A stretch of DNA of 18,179 bases from Eubacterium sp. CAG:786 (GCA_000432175.1 HF989519.1:9260-27438), one strand, 5' to 3'. Shown: positions 1 to 6,813, numbered from the stretch's first letter. Notes: a model not told the origin generated them from the letters alone. Program-made: numbers and translations.

Positions 1-389
1 TGCGGGACCTTCGCGAGGTTACGCAGCCATTCGCGCGCGCCGCCGGAGGTGCTGTGGTTATGCAGAATGCGCACGGGTACCCCGGCGTGCTTCCCCGCGA
101 GGAGCGGCAGGAACGACAGCGTGCTCAGGTGGCAGTGCATTATGCTGTACTGGTTCTCGGTGAGGAGCCTGCGCAGCGTCCTGACGTACTTCACCGGGTG
201 CCGGAATGTCGGCAGCACGAACAGCCGCCCCCCCAGCGCCTTTATTTCCTCGACGGGAACGTACTTCGACCCCTTGAACAGATAGAAATCGAACTGTACC
301 TGTTCCCGGTCGATGGCGCGGTAGTAGTTCATGACCACCTGTTCGACGCCGCCACCGTTCATCTTGCCGAGTATCTGTGCAACTCTCAT
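1..389 (-). CDS. Glycosyltransferase family 4-type protein, N-terminal part (gene cut by window edge)
   Basis: Open from ATG at 389 to the left edge, giving 129 residues with no stop. The start MRVAQILGKMNGGGVEQVV, with its Gly-Gly-Gly-Val-Glu loop, is the usual N-terminus of GT-B fold, GT4-type glycosyltransferases of the EpsF/capsular class; the segment continues with MNYYRAID and an MHCHLST stretch typical of the first Rossmann domain. The family transfers a sugar from a nucleotide donor onto a lipid-linked or polysaccharide acceptor at the cytoplasmic face of the membrane. The C-terminal donor-binding domain is outside the window, so donor and acceptor cannot be inferred. The start is supported by GGAGG about 7 nt upstream. 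It lies in the same direction as proC, but just after the proC terminator hairpin, with only about 22 nt between stem and start codon. Confidence 0.82.
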   Translation of the reverse strand, partial: MRVAQILGKMNGGGVEQVVMNYYRAIDREQVQFDFYLFKGSKYVPVEEIKALGGRLFVLPTFRHPVKYVRTLRRLLTENQYSIMHCHLSTLSFLPLLAGKHAGVPVRILHNHSTSGGAREWLRNLAKVP

Positions 390-400
390 GAGCACCCTCC

Positions 401-432
401 GTAATAGAAAAGGGCGAGTATTTCATCGCCCT
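401..432 (-). terminator. Intrinsic terminator after proC
   Basis: A 7-bp stem AGGGCGA/TCGCCCT (411-417 with 426-432, 8-nt loop) is followed on the minus strand by TTTTCTATTA. It begins about 10 nt beyond the proC stop codon, as expected of a rho-independent terminator. The T tract is short and interrupted, so read-through into the glycosyltransferase is likely to some degree. Confidence 0.68.
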
Positions 433-442
433 GTGATATGTC

Positions 443-1237
443 TTACTGCCCGAGTTCGTAAGCGCGCTTCGTGCAGGCTTCGCAGGCTCTCTTCACATCG
501 CCGGTGAGGTCGCCCTCGTACAGCTTGTCAAGTCCCGCGAGAGTGGTTCCCCCGGGGGAGGACACCTGCTTTATCAGCTCGTCAACAGTCATGCCGGATT
601 CTGTGAGCATCTTTGCGGAACCGATAAGGCTCTGTGCGAAAAGGCGCAGCGCGGCTTGCTTGTCGATGCCCACGGTGTCTGCGTAGTCCACAAATCCCTT
701 TGCGTAGAGATAGATGAACGCCGGAGAGCTGCCGTTTATCGCGATTATCTCTTTCATCTTGTCTGTGGGGACTACCTCGGTGATACCGCAGCTGCCGATT
801 ATCTTGCGCGCAAACGCGAATTCCTCCTCGGAAACGGTGCTGTCGTGGGACATCGCGGAAGCGCCGCAGCCCAGCATCATCGGGGTGTTCGGCATAACGA
901 GCACTACTTTTGCGTTGGGAATGGTGCGTTCCCTGATGAATTCTGCGGAAATGCCCGCGCAGATGGAGATGAACACGGTCTCCGGCTTTACGCTGTCCTT
1001 TATCTCAGCGAGTACTTCGCCGAGGTGCTGGGGCTTCACTGCAAGCAGGATATAGTCGCACTTGTCGGCGATCTCCTTTGCGCTGACTGCTGCGGTGGCT
1101 CCCACCTGGGTGAGATCCGCGAGCTTGTCCTTGTTTGCGTCATAAGCGAAAACCGCGGTGTTGCCGAGTTTCCCCTCGATGCCCTTGAGTATTGCGCCAC
1201 CCATATTGCCGACGCCGATAAATCCGAGCTTTTTCAT
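443..1237 (-). CDS. proC: Pyrroline-5-carboxylate reductase
   Basis: This 264-residue protein matches the family length. It catalyses the last step of proline synthesis, NAD(P)H-dependent reduction of 1-pyrroline-5-carboxylate to L-proline in the cytoplasm. The N-terminal Rossmann motif is GFIGVGNMGGA (residues 5-15), followed by LLAVKPQ and VMPNTPMMLGCGASA near residues 114-129. The C-terminal family signature, SSPGGTT followed by LAGLDKL, forms the substrate site and helical dimerisation domain. The ATG at 1237 has GGAAAGG about 7-8 nt upstream. The gene follows folT by 21 nt in the same direction, so the two are probably co-transcribed from the riboswitch-controlled promoter. The pairing of a folate transporter gene with proC has no obvious biochemical logic and may only reflect shared transcription. 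Confidence 0.96.
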   Translation of the reverse strand: MKKLGFIGVGNMGGAILKGIEGKLGNTAVFAYDANKDKLADLTQVGATAAVSAKEIADKCDYILLAVKPQHLGEVLAEIKDSVKPETVFISICAGISAEFIRERTIPNAKVVLVMPNTPMMLGCGASAMSHDSTVSEEEFAFARKIIGSCGITEVVPTDKMKEIIAINGSSPAFIYLYAKGFVDYADTVGIDKQAALRLFAQSLIGSAKMLTESGMTVDELIKQVSSPGGTTLAGLDKLYEGDLTGDVKRACEACTKRAYELGQ

Positions 1238-1258
1238 GATTGAGCCTTTCCGAGCCTG

Positions 1259-1906
1259 TTAGACGCTCTGACGATGTTTTTTGAATACAGCGCTGTACGC
1301 CGCCTTTATCGGGAACAGCGTGAGCAGCAGAATGAATACTTCTATCGGCAGCATGGTGGCGTTCTTGATAACGCGCTCCCCGACCTTTATCCAGAATGTT
1401 TCGGGCAGGATGCCGTAGCCCATTATCATCAGGAACAGCGTGTTCATGAACACGTTGCAGACGAGGTTTATCGTGAACTTGGCGCCGACTATGCGCAGCA
1501 CCGACGGAATGTTCGACCTGATACCAGTCCAGAAGCTTTTCGCCGAGGTGAAATCCGGCTTTATCGGGTCAAATCCGTACAGGAAAATGCCGTAGATAAC
1601 GCCGCCTGTGACTTCCACCAGCGTAAACAGCGGTGAAAATCCCTGCTGCTGGTTGGAGATAAGGTATCCGATGACATCCGTTGCAACGCAGGAAAGCCCC
1701 GCGACGGTGGGACCGTACAGCATGCCGATAGCGGATATAGCGACGAATGCGAAGCCTATCTTCAGCGTGGGGAGCGGCTGTATCGTCAGCGTTTTGAGAA
1801 TGCATGCCAGCGCGATGAGCACTGCCGTCACTGCCAGGCAGCGGATGCTTTTGAGTTCCTGCGCGGATCTCTTGAATTTGCCAAAGAAGTTAAGAAAAAA
1901 AGCCAT
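1259..1906 (-). CDS. folT: Folate-specific ECF transporter S component (FolT family)
   Basis: This 215-residue very hydrophobic protein has about six membrane segments, the first near residues 24-43. The string LKIGFAFVAISAIGMLYGP, followed by an acidic TDVIGYLI helix and GFSPLFTLVEVTGGVIYGIFLYG, is the pattern of FolT-type substrate-binding subunits. The family binds folates at the membrane and works with the shared energising module EcfA/EcfA'/EcfT, which is not in this window, as is usual for group II ECF transporters. The assignment is strengthened by the THF riboswitch in its leader, since folT is a classic THF-riboswitch gene. The start at 1906 is preceded by CGGAGG with about 7-8 nt spacing. 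proC follows 21 nt downstream. Confidence 0.92.
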   Translation of the reverse strand: MAFFLNFFGKFKRSAQELKSIRCLAVTAVLIALACILKTLTIQPLPTLKIGFAFVAISAIGMLYGPTVAGLSCVATDVIGYLISNQQQGFSPLFTLVEVTGGVIYGIFLYGFDPIKPDFTSAKSFWTGIRSNIPSVLRIVGAKFTINLVCNVFMNTLFLMIMGYGILPETFWIKVGERVIKNATMLPIEVFILLLTLFPIKAAYSAVFKKHRQSV

Positions 1907-1943
1907 GACTTTATCCTCCGTAACTTCGCCATATACAAACAGA

Positions 1944-1963
1944 ATAAAGCCTCATGGCTTCAT
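1944..1963 (-). terminator. Hairpin in the folT leader, likely expression platform of the THF riboswitch
   Basis: Between the THF aptamer and the folT ribosome binding site, ATGAAGCC and GGCTTTAT form an 8-bp stem (one G-T pair) around an ATGA loop. On the minus strand it runs into TCTGTTTGT, a weak T-rich tail. Its position fits a terminator stem formed when folate is bound. The tail is imperfect, so control of translation through the CGGAGG site (1915-1920) is an alternative. Confidence 0.5.
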
Positions 1964-1976
1964 ATTCAATTTATGT

Positions 1977-2075
1977 ACAGCGAGATGCGAAGAACGTATC
2001 GCAGCCCGTATGGGCTTTCGTCCGCACGGCAACTCTCCGTCCGCGCAGCACTTAACGCACGTTCTCCTACTCTGT
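1977..2075 (-). ncRNA. Tetrahydrofolate (THF) riboswitch aptamer
   Basis: Read on the minus strand, the leader carries the conserved blocks of the folT/THF riboswitch: an outer ACAG/CTGT stem, GAGTAG, GCGTTAAGTG, GAGAGTTGCC, GACGAAAG and TTCGCATCTCGCTGT (compare the family block TTGCATCYGCTC). GAACGT pairs with ACGTTC to form P2, an 8-bp stem CTGCGCGG/CCGTGCGG forms P3, and GCCC-ATAC-GGGC makes the small hairpin. It is known from the family that the aptamer binds reduced folates and turns off folate transport or synthesis genes. It lies immediately upstream of folT. Promoter elements before it (near 2083-2095, AAATATAAAC) have only a weak -35. Confidence 0.93.
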
Positions 2076-2124
2076 GTTGTAGTTTATATTTTCTGCGCCC
2101 GTCCGGACGCGGGGTAACATTTTA

Positions 2125-3087
2125 TCAGAAGCTGATCTCGTTTGCGATGTCGTACAGACGCTTGTCGAAAGGCTTCTTCATGCTGAGCGCTTCCTGGATA
2201 TCTACGTCGTAGATCTTGCCGTCCTTCATGCCGACAACGCGGTTGCCGATGCCCTTTTCGAGCAGCTCAACTGCATAGTAGCCCATCTCGGAAGCAACGA
2301 CTCTGTCGCGTACTGTGGGGCTGCCGCCTCTCTGAACGTGACCGAGGATAGTTGCTCTGGACTCGATTCCGGTTTCCTCATAGATCTTCTTGGCGATCTC
2401 CTCAGTGTGACCTACGCCCTCTGCAACGATGACGATGAACTGCTCCTTGCCGTTCTCGCGTGCGGTCTTGATCTTCTTGATAACGTCCTCGATGTTGAAT
2501 TCGATCTCAGGAACGAGGATAGCGGTAGCGCCGCATGCAACGCCGGTGTTCAGCGCAATGTGGCCTGCGTTTCTGCCCATTACCTCAACGACTGCGCAGC
2601 GCTCATGGGAGTGGGAGGTATCGCGGAGCTTGTCAACCAGTTCCATAACGGTGTTCATTGCTGTATCATAGCCGATGGTGTACTCGGAGCACTGGATATC
2701 GTTGTCGATGGTTCCGGGCAGGCCAACGCAGGGGATACCAGCCTTGGAAAGGTCAGCTGCGCCGCGGAAAGAACCGTCGCCGCCGATAACAACGATACCT
2801 GCGAAGTTATCTCTTACGCAGATGTCTCTTGCCTTGCAGACATATTCCCACTCTCTGAACTCCTTGCAGCGTGCGGTGAATATCTCTGTGCCGCCTCTCT
2901 GGATTATATCAGCAACATCTCTTGTGGTGAGTTCGATCATGTCATTGTTGAGCAGACCGTTGTATCCGCGACGGATACCAACAACTCTGAAACCCTTCTT
3001 TATTGCAGCTCTTGTTACGGCGCGGACTGCCGCGTTCATGCCGGGAGCGTCGCCGCCGCTTGTAAGTACGCCAATTGTCTTCTGCAT
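2125..3087 (-). CDS. pfkA: ATP-dependent 6-phosphofructokinase
   Basis: This 320-residue protein matches the short bacterial PfkA family. It phosphorylates fructose 6-phosphate to fructose 1,6-bisphosphate with ATP, the committed step of glycolysis, as a cytoplasmic tetramer with allosteric sites. MQKTIGVLTSGGDAPGMNAA opens the protein. GGDGS (102-106) is the ATP-type nucleotide motif (PPi enzymes usually have GGDDS). PGTIDND (124-130) holds the catalytic aspartate, and MGRNAGHIA (170-178) contributes to the sugar phosphate site. The frame is open to 3216, but the start at 3087 is chosen because the conserved N-terminus begins there and CGGAGAG lies about 10 nt upstream; the longer version would run through the promoter. 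It is followed by the THF riboswitch of folT with no clear terminator between. Confidence 0.97.
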   Translation of the reverse strand: MQKTIGVLTSGGDAPGMNAAVRAVTRAAIKKGFRVVGIRRGYNGLLNNDMIELTTRDVADIIQRGGTEIFTARCKEFREWEYVCKARDICVRDNFAGIVVIGGDGSFRGAADLSKAGIPCVGLPGTIDNDIQCSEYTIGYDTAMNTVMELVDKLRDTSHSHERCAVVEVMGRNAGHIALNTGVACGATAILVPEIEFNIEDVIKKIKTARENGKEQFIVIVAEGVGHTEEIAKKIYEETGIESRATILGHVQRGGSPTVRDRVVASEMGYYAVELLEKGIGNRVVGMKDGKIYDVDIQEALSMKKPFDKRLYDIANEISF

Positions 3088-3152
3088 AGTAATTTCTCTC
3101 CGTTTCGTTAATAGTTGCGGTTGAGTTATTTCTCTCAATCCTATACGTGTAT

Positions 3153-3182
3153 ATTTTACTACAAAGTGCCCGTTATAGTCAA
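3153..3182 (-). promoter_or_regulatory. Sigma-A type promoter of pfkA
   Basis: The minus strand reads TTGACT (3182-3177), an 18-nt spacer, then TAAAAT (3158-3153). It predicts a transcript start near 3146 and a 5' leader of about 60 nt, which contains a small TTGAG/CTCAA hairpin. The spacer is one base over the optimum. Confidence 0.75.
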
Positions 3183-3334
3183 GGGTTTTTTCTAAATCAG
3201 ACAGATTACTTCGCATTATAGTGCTATTTCAACAAAAATCTGCAGGAAACCAGTGCAAATCTGTGCAAAATCCGTCACACGGTAATTATACCCACAGTAT
3301 AAATCACCAGCGTTTTGTCAGACTAAAATTGCAC

Positions 3335-3363
3335 TGGACAAACTCGGTTTTTTAGTATATAAT
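3335..3363 (+). promoter_or_regulatory. Sigma-A type promoter of the thioredoxin gene
   Basis: TGGACA (3335-3340), a 17-nt spacer and a perfect TATAAT (3358-3363). The stretch 3183-3334 between this promoter and the divergent pfkA promoter holds no gene; I see only AT-rich sequence with a second TATAAT-like box on the minus strand (about 3217-3222) lacking a good -35. Confidence 0.8.
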
Positions 3364-3368
3364 AAACA

Positions 3369-3381
3369 GGGGGACACCCCC
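3369..3381 (+). promoter_or_regulatory. GGGGG-ACA-CCCCC hairpin at the predicted 5' end of the thioredoxin mRNA
   Basis: A perfect 5-bp all-GC stem with a 3-nt loop begins 6 nt after the TATAAT box, so it would form at or within one or two bases of the transcript start. Such 5' hairpins are known to protect mRNA from 5'-end-dependent decay; that role here is inference. Confidence 0.55.
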
Positions 3382-3412
3382 GTAATGCAAACGCCTGATT
3401 GGAGGAATTACC

Positions 3413-3724
3413 ATGGCTGTACTGACGATTACAAAAGAAAATTTCAAATCTGAGATAGTTGAGAGCAGCAAGCCCGTCCTGCTGGATTTCTGGGCAAGCT
3501 GGTGCGCGCCCTGCATGATGCAGTCCCCGGTGGTGGACGCCATCGCTGAGGAGCACCCCGAGATAAAGGTCGGCAAGGTGAATGTAGACGAGCAGCCGGA
3601 GCTTGCTTCAGCGTTCGCCGTCGAGAGCATTCCCACGCTGGTGATAATCAGGGACGGCGTCACAAAGGAGATACTCGTGGGGCTGCACTCTAAGGAGCAG
3701 ATACTGGAGCAGTTCGAGGGATAA
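3413..3724 (+). CDS. Thioredoxin-family protein with WCAPC active site
   Basis: A 103-residue single-domain thioredoxin fold. It carries the redox motif WCAPC (W30-C34) and the cis-proline loop SIPT (Pro74), with no signal peptide, so it should act in the cytoplasm as a thiol-disulfide reductant. The classical TrxA motif is WCGPC; here Gly is replaced by Ala between the cysteines, and MMQSP follows instead of the more usual KMIAP. These changes can alter redox potential and partner choice (inference). The ATG at 3413 has a strong GGAGGAAT 6-7 nt upstream. It is transcribed alone from its own promoter, divergent from pfkA and convergent with the aminotransferase. No thioredoxin reductase gene is nearby. 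Confidence 0.93.
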   Translation: MAVLTITKENFKSEIVESSKPVLLDFWASWCAPCMMQSPVVDAIAEEHPEIKVGKVNVDEQPELASAFAVESIPTLVIIRDGVTKEILVGLHSKEQILEQFEG

Positions 3725-3800
3725 CTCAGAATTCGGAATTCGGAATTCGTAATTCGGAATTAACGTGTCCCGCTTTGCGGGACGTTATCTAAAAAGATTT

Positions 3801-3818
3801 ATAAGGTCACCTCTAAAA
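3801..3818 (+). repeat. 18-nt motif ATAAGGTCACCTCTAAAA, copy 1
   Basis: This sequence is identical at 10906-10923, and a near copy occurs on the other strand at about 6580-6595 (TTTTAGAGGTGAACTT). An 18-nt exact match between two unrelated places in an 18-kb window is not expected by chance. Confidence 0.75.
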
Positions 3819-3819
3819 T

Positions 3820-3852
3820 ACACAGGGCGAAAGAACAACTTTCGCCCTGTGT
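3820..3852. terminator. 14-bp perfect hairpin between convergent genes, likely bidirectional terminator
   Basis: ACACAGGGCGAAAG (3820-3833) pairs perfectly with 3839-3852 around the loop AACAA. On the plus strand it is followed by TGTTTCAT and on the minus strand by ATTTTAGAGG, so both tails are only moderately T-rich. It lies between the thioredoxin (plus) and aminotransferase (minus) stop codons and should end both transcripts. Confidence 0.72.
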
Positions 3853-3903
3853 TGTTTCATATCAAAGTTTTTGAAATTCGTCCGCGAAGCGGACACAACA
3901 ATT
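3820..3903 (-). repeat. Two-hairpin 3'-end module, copy A (after the aminotransferase)
   Basis: The order is a long GGGCGAAAG-type hairpin (3820-3852), the linker TTCATATCAAAGTTTTTG (3856-3873), then a GTCCGC-GAA-GCGGAC hairpin (3880-3894) and ACA-CAA-ATTCC. The same order with an identical 18-nt linker recurs at 6898-6983 after groEL. In both cases the module begins right after the stop codon of a minus-strand gene. Confidence 0.8.
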
Positions 3904-3922
3904 CCGCATTCCGAATTCCGAA

Positions 3923-5200
3923 TTACTTATTCAGCAGTACCTCGACGCTTGCAAGCTTAACGCAGACGCAGAATATCTCCATAGCCTGGCGCAGCTCGTC
4001 AACAGACGGGAATGTCGGCGCGATGCGGATATTGCTGTCCCTGGGGTCCTTGCCGTAGGGGAATGTAGCACCCGCGCCGGTCATGACAACGCCTGCTTCC
4101 TTAGCGAGGGAAACTATGCGCTTAGCGCAGCCGGGGAGCGCGTCGAAGGAAATGAAGTAACCGCCGTTGGGCTTGTTCCACTTGCCGACGCCCAGGGGCT
4201 CTATCTCCTTGTCGAGCATGTACAGAACCACGTCGAACTTCGGACGGATAATAGCGGCATGGTGCTTCATGTGTTCGCTGATGCTCTCGAAGTTCTTGAA
4301 GTACTTTGCGTGGCGCAGCTGGTTGAGCTTGTCGAAGCCGATGGTCTGGTAGGTCATCTGGCTCTTGATGAAGTCTATGTTCTCCTTGCTTGCTGCAACT
4401 ACCGCAAGACCGCCGCCCGGGAAGGATATCTTGGAGGTGGAGGTGAACTCGAATACCATGTTCGGGCTGCCTGCCTTTCTGCATTCCTCGATGATGTTCA
4501 GCAGATGGTCGTGGTTATCGGAAAGATGGTGTACGCAGTATGCGTTGTCCCAGAAAATGCGGAAGTCCCTGGCCTTGGGCTTGAGGTTTGCAAAGCGCTT
4601 TACAACCTCGTCGGAATATGTGATGCCCGTCGGGTTGGAATACATCGGCACGCACCAGATACCCTTGATCTCGTCGTCCTCTGCTACCAGCTTCTCGATG
4701 GTATCCATGTCGGGGCCGTCCTCGCGGTAATCAACGGTTATCATCTCGATGCCGAGCGCCTGGCAGATGGCAAAGTGTCTGTCGTAGCCGGGGGCAGGGC
4801 ACAGGAACTTCACGTGGTCGTATTTGCACCAGGGCTTCTCGCTGCCGAGTACGCCGAGCTGCATAGCGCGGATAATGGTGTCGTACATCATCTGCAGGCT
4901 GGAGTTGCCGCCCACGATAACTTCGTCAGCGGAAACGCCGAGCATTTCCTGGAAAAGAGCCTTAGCCTCGGGGATACCGTCAAGCACGCCGTAGTTGCGG
5001 CAGTCGATACCGTTGCTGGATTTGTAGTCGCCGTCCAGGCAGTGCAGCAGCATATCCAGTGAAAGGTTGAGCTGCTCGGGCGCGGGCTTGCCTCTGGACA
5101 TATCCAGCTTCAATCCCTTTGCCTTATAGTCTGCGTACTGTTTCTCCAGCGCGTTCTTTTCAGCCTGGAGCTGTTCCTTGCTCATCTGTGAATAAAGCAT
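3923..5200 (-). CDS. Aspartate aminotransferase, class Ic (AspT-like)
   Basis: This 425-residue PLP enzyme is expected to interconvert aspartate and 2-oxoglutarate with oxaloacetate and glutamate. The N-terminal LDMSRGKPAPEQLNLSL, the YGVLDGIPEAK block and overall length match the Ic subgroup, related to MocR-type aminotransferase domains, rather than classical class Ia/Ib AspC. YSNPTG (187-192), WDNAY (217-221) and FTSTSKISFPGGG, with PLP lysine K257, mark the cofactor site. The start at 5200 (MLYSQMSKEQ) is chosen over an upstream in-frame ATG at 5257 because GAGAGG lies 7 nt before it and the promoter -10 sits at 5271, leaving no room for the longer form. It is a single-gene transcript. 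Substrate choice within the family is inferred from similarity, and alanine transamination is an alternative. Confidence 0.9.
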   Translation of the reverse strand: MLYSQMSKEQLQAEKNALEKQYADYKAKGLKLDMSRGKPAPEQLNLSLDMLLHCLDGDYKSSNGIDCRNYGVLDGIPEAKALFQEMLGVSADEVIVGGNSSLQMMYDTIIRAMQLGVLGSEKPWCKYDHVKFLCPAPGYDRHFAICQALGIEMITVDYREDGPDMDTIEKLVAEDDEIKGIWCVPMYSNPTGITYSDEVVKRFANLKPKARDFRIFWDNAYCVHHLSDNHDHLLNIIEECRKAGSPNMVFEFTSTSKISFPGGGLAVVAASKENIDFIKSQMTYQTIGFDKLNQLRHAKYFKNFESISEHMKHHAAIIRPKFDVVLYMLDKEIEPLGVGKWNKPNGGYFISFDALPGCAKRIVSLAKEAGVVMTGAGATFPYGKDPRDSNIRIAPTFPSVDELRQAMEIFCVCVKLASVEVLLNK

Positions 5201-5265
5201 ATTGTGACCTCTCTTTATGCAATTATAAAGGCGTGCTGTTGCTCCAGCACAACTCATTTATAACC

Positions 5266-5294
5266 ATTATAGCATAGTATGTCGTTTTTTGCAA
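5266..5294 (-). promoter_or_regulatory. Sigma-A type promoter of the aminotransferase gene
   Basis: The minus strand has TTGCAA (5294-5289), a 17-nt spacer and a perfect TATAAT (5271-5266). The leader of about 60 nt carries a GTGCTG/CAGCAC hairpin (5233-5250, 6-nt loop) of unknown role. Confidence 0.8.
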
Positions 5295-5337
5295 GCGTTT
5301 TTTTGAAATCCTGCAAAATAATTTGTCGGTGGGAATA

Positions 5338-5372
5338 CAGACAAAATTCCCCGGGATAATCCACCCGGGGAA
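5338..5372 (-). terminator. Intrinsic terminator of metK
   Basis: A 9-bp stem TTCCCCGGG/CCCGGGGAA (8-nt loop) ends in AATTTTGTCT on the minus strand, 14 nt past the metK stop codon. Confidence 0.85.
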
Positions 5373-5386
5373 GCGTTCATTCAGTT

Positions 5387-6565
5387 TCAGAGAGCCTTTA
5401 CAGCAGCCTTGAGAGCCTCGACCCTGTCGGTCTTTTCCCATGCGACGTCAAGATCATCGCGGCCCATGTGACCGTAAGCGGCAAGCGCCTTGTACTGCGG
5501 CTTGCGGAGGTCAAGCGTGTCGATGATGGCAGCCGGACGGAAGTCGAATACCTCAGCCACAGCCTTTGAGATAACATCGTCGTCTGCCTTGCCGGTGCCG
5601 AATGTGTCAACGAAGATGGAAACGGGTCTTGCAACGCCGATAGCGTAAGCGACCTGGATCTCAGCCTTGTCTGCAAGGCCTGCTGCGACTACGTTCTTGG
5701 CAGCATAGCGCGCCATGTACGCAGCGGAACGGTCCACCTTTGTCGGGTCCTTGCCGGAGAACGCGCCGCCGCCGTGACGGGAATAACCGCCGTAAGTATC
5801 AACGATTATCTTTCTGCCGGTGAGACCGCTGTCGCCCATAGGGCCGCCTACGACGAAACGCCCTGTCGGGTTGATATAGTACTTTGTGTCAGCGTCCAGG
5901 AGTTCTGCGGGAACGGTGGGCCTGATCACCTTTTCAATGATGTCGGCGCGTATCTGCTCCAGCGTTGCGGAAGCCTTGTGCTGCGAGGATACAACAACGG
6001 TGTCCACGCGGGAGGGCTTGCCGTCCACGTATTCAACAGTGACCTGGGTCTTACCGTCGGGGAGGAGGTAGGGGATAGTGCCGTCCTTGCGCACTGCGGT
6101 GAGCTTCTTTGCGAGCTTGTGCGCGAGGCTTATCGGCATGGGCATGAGTTCGGGGGTTTCGGTGCATGCGTAGCCGAACATCATTCCCTGGTCGCCGGCG
6201 CCGGTGTCGTGGGCGTTCTGGTCGCGTCCCTCAAGGGCGTTGTTTACGCCCATCGCGATATCGGGGGACTGCTTGTCGATGGTGGTGAATACCGCGCAGC
6301 TGTCTGCGTCGAAGCCGTATTCAGAGCTTGTGTAGCCTATATCGCGTACAGTCTTGCGCACGATGGTTGGAATGTCTATCTGTGCGGTGGTGGTTATCTC
6401 GCCCATTACCGTTACCATACCGGTGGTGGTGAGAGTTTCGCAGGCAACTCTGCCCATGGGGTCCTGCGCGAGAATTGCGTCGAGGATAGCGTCGGAGATG
6501 TTGTCGCAGATCTTGTCGGGGTGACCCTCGGTAACGCTTTCAGAAGTAAACAGATACTTGCTCAT
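5387..6565 (-). CDS. metK: S-adenosylmethionine synthetase
   Basis: This 392-residue enzyme makes S-adenosylmethionine, phosphate and pyrophosphate from methionine and ATP in the cytoplasm. Key motifs are [15 protein letters not shown] (7-21), with the ATP-binding histidine and aspartate; [12 protein letters not shown] (122-133), the hallmark MetK hexapeptide region; and [19 protein letters not shown] (from 265), the phosphate-binding loop. Length is normal. The frame runs upstream to 6823, but that would translate the riboswitch. [15 protein letters not shown] is the conserved start and has AGAAAGG about 8 nt before it. An in-frame ATG 12 codons earlier lacks a convincing ribosome binding site. 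Expression is controlled by the SAM-I riboswitch in its leader. Confidence 0.97.
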   Translation of the reverse strand: MSKYLFTSESVTEGHPDKICDNISDAILDAILAQDPMGRVACETLTTTGMVTVMGEITTTAQIDIPTIVRKTVRDIGYTSSEYGFDADSCAVFTTIDKQSPDIAMGVNNALEGRDQNAHDTGAGDQGMMFGYACTETPELMPMPISLAHKLAKKLTAVRKDGTIPYLLPDGKTQVTVEYVDGKPSRVDTVVVSSQHKASATLEQIRADIIEKVIRPTVPAELLDADTKYYINPTGRFVVGGPMGDSGLTGRKIIVDTYGGYSRHGGGAFSGKDPTKVDRSAAYMARYAAKNVVAAGLADKAEIQVAYAIGVARPVSIFVDTFGTGKADDDVISKAVAEVFDFRPAAIIDTLDLRKPQYKALAAYGHMGRDDLDVAWEKTDRVEALKAAVKAL

Positions 6566-6614
6566 TGGTTTTCCTTTCTTTTTAGAGGTGAACTTTAACA
6601 TGCCGGTTCTTTTT

Positions 6615-6647
6615 GGACAAACAAAAAACTCACTCCTCAGGAGTGAG
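6615..6647 (-). terminator. Riboswitch-controlled terminator in the metK leader
   Basis: CTCACTCC-TGA-GGAGTGAG (8-bp stem, 6629-6647) is followed by TTTTTTGTTTG on the minus strand. The TCACTCCT strand (6639-6646) can instead pair with AGGAGTGA (6660-6667), which overlaps the 3' end of aptamer P1, giving a clear terminator/antiterminator choice. Confidence 0.9.
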
Positions 6648-6665
6648 CCGAAATTCGTATCACTC

Positions 6666-6797
6666 CTCATCTTTCGGCAGTTATGCTGCCGCAGGAAGTA
6701 GCACCTTTTCCATTTGCCGTGAGCCGGAAAACGGAGAGGTTGCCGGGCTTCATAGGGACCAGTCCCCCGCATTACGCCAGAAGCCGCTCTTGATAAG
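6666..6797 (-). ncRNA. SAM-I (S-box) riboswitch aptamer
   Basis: The minus-strand leader shows the S-box blocks in order: P1 CTTATC/GATGAG, CAAGAGCGGC, GGGACTGGTCCCTATGAAGCCC, GGCAACC, GGTGCTACTTCCTGCGG, and GCCGAAAGATGAG. It is known of the family that SAM binding stabilises P1 and frees the terminator sequence. Together with the alternate helix seen downstream, this predicts metK shut-off when SAM is plentiful. Confidence 0.97.
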
Positions 6798-6813
6798 GTT
6801 TTTTGTCGATAAT

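Larger units (their letters stand above)
3730..3924. repeat. Convergent intergenic region bounded by 17-nt inverted repeats
   Basis: AATTCGGAATTCGGAAT at 3730-3746 recurs as its exact reverse complement at 3908-3924. The left arm starts 6 nt after the thioredoxin stop and continues with further GGAATTC-like units to about 3761; the right arm overlaps the aminotransferase stop codon (3923-3925). Between the arms lie three perfect hairpins (3769-3785 GTCCCGC-TTT-GCGGGAC, 3820-3852, 3880-3894) and the 18-nt motif at 3801-3818. Confidence 0.8.

Noticed and set aside
2091..2116. GC-rich inverted repeat after pfkA as its terminator
   Set aside because: GCGTCC/GGGCGC can pair around a 4-nt loop, but AGAAAATATAAA follows instead of a T run, so I do not call a terminator.
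3088..3216. 43-residue N-terminal extension of PfkA
   Set aside because: It would translate the promoter; the family start and a ribosome binding site are at 3087.
3217..3245. Second minus-strand promoter upstream of pfkA
   Set aside because: TATAAT is present, but the hexamer 17 nt upstream (GCAGAT) is a poor -35; not listed as a feature.
4259..5062. 267-residue open frame on the plus strand opposite the aminotransferase
   Set aside because: Same reason: no motifs, no ribosome binding site, entirely inside a confident gene on the other strand.
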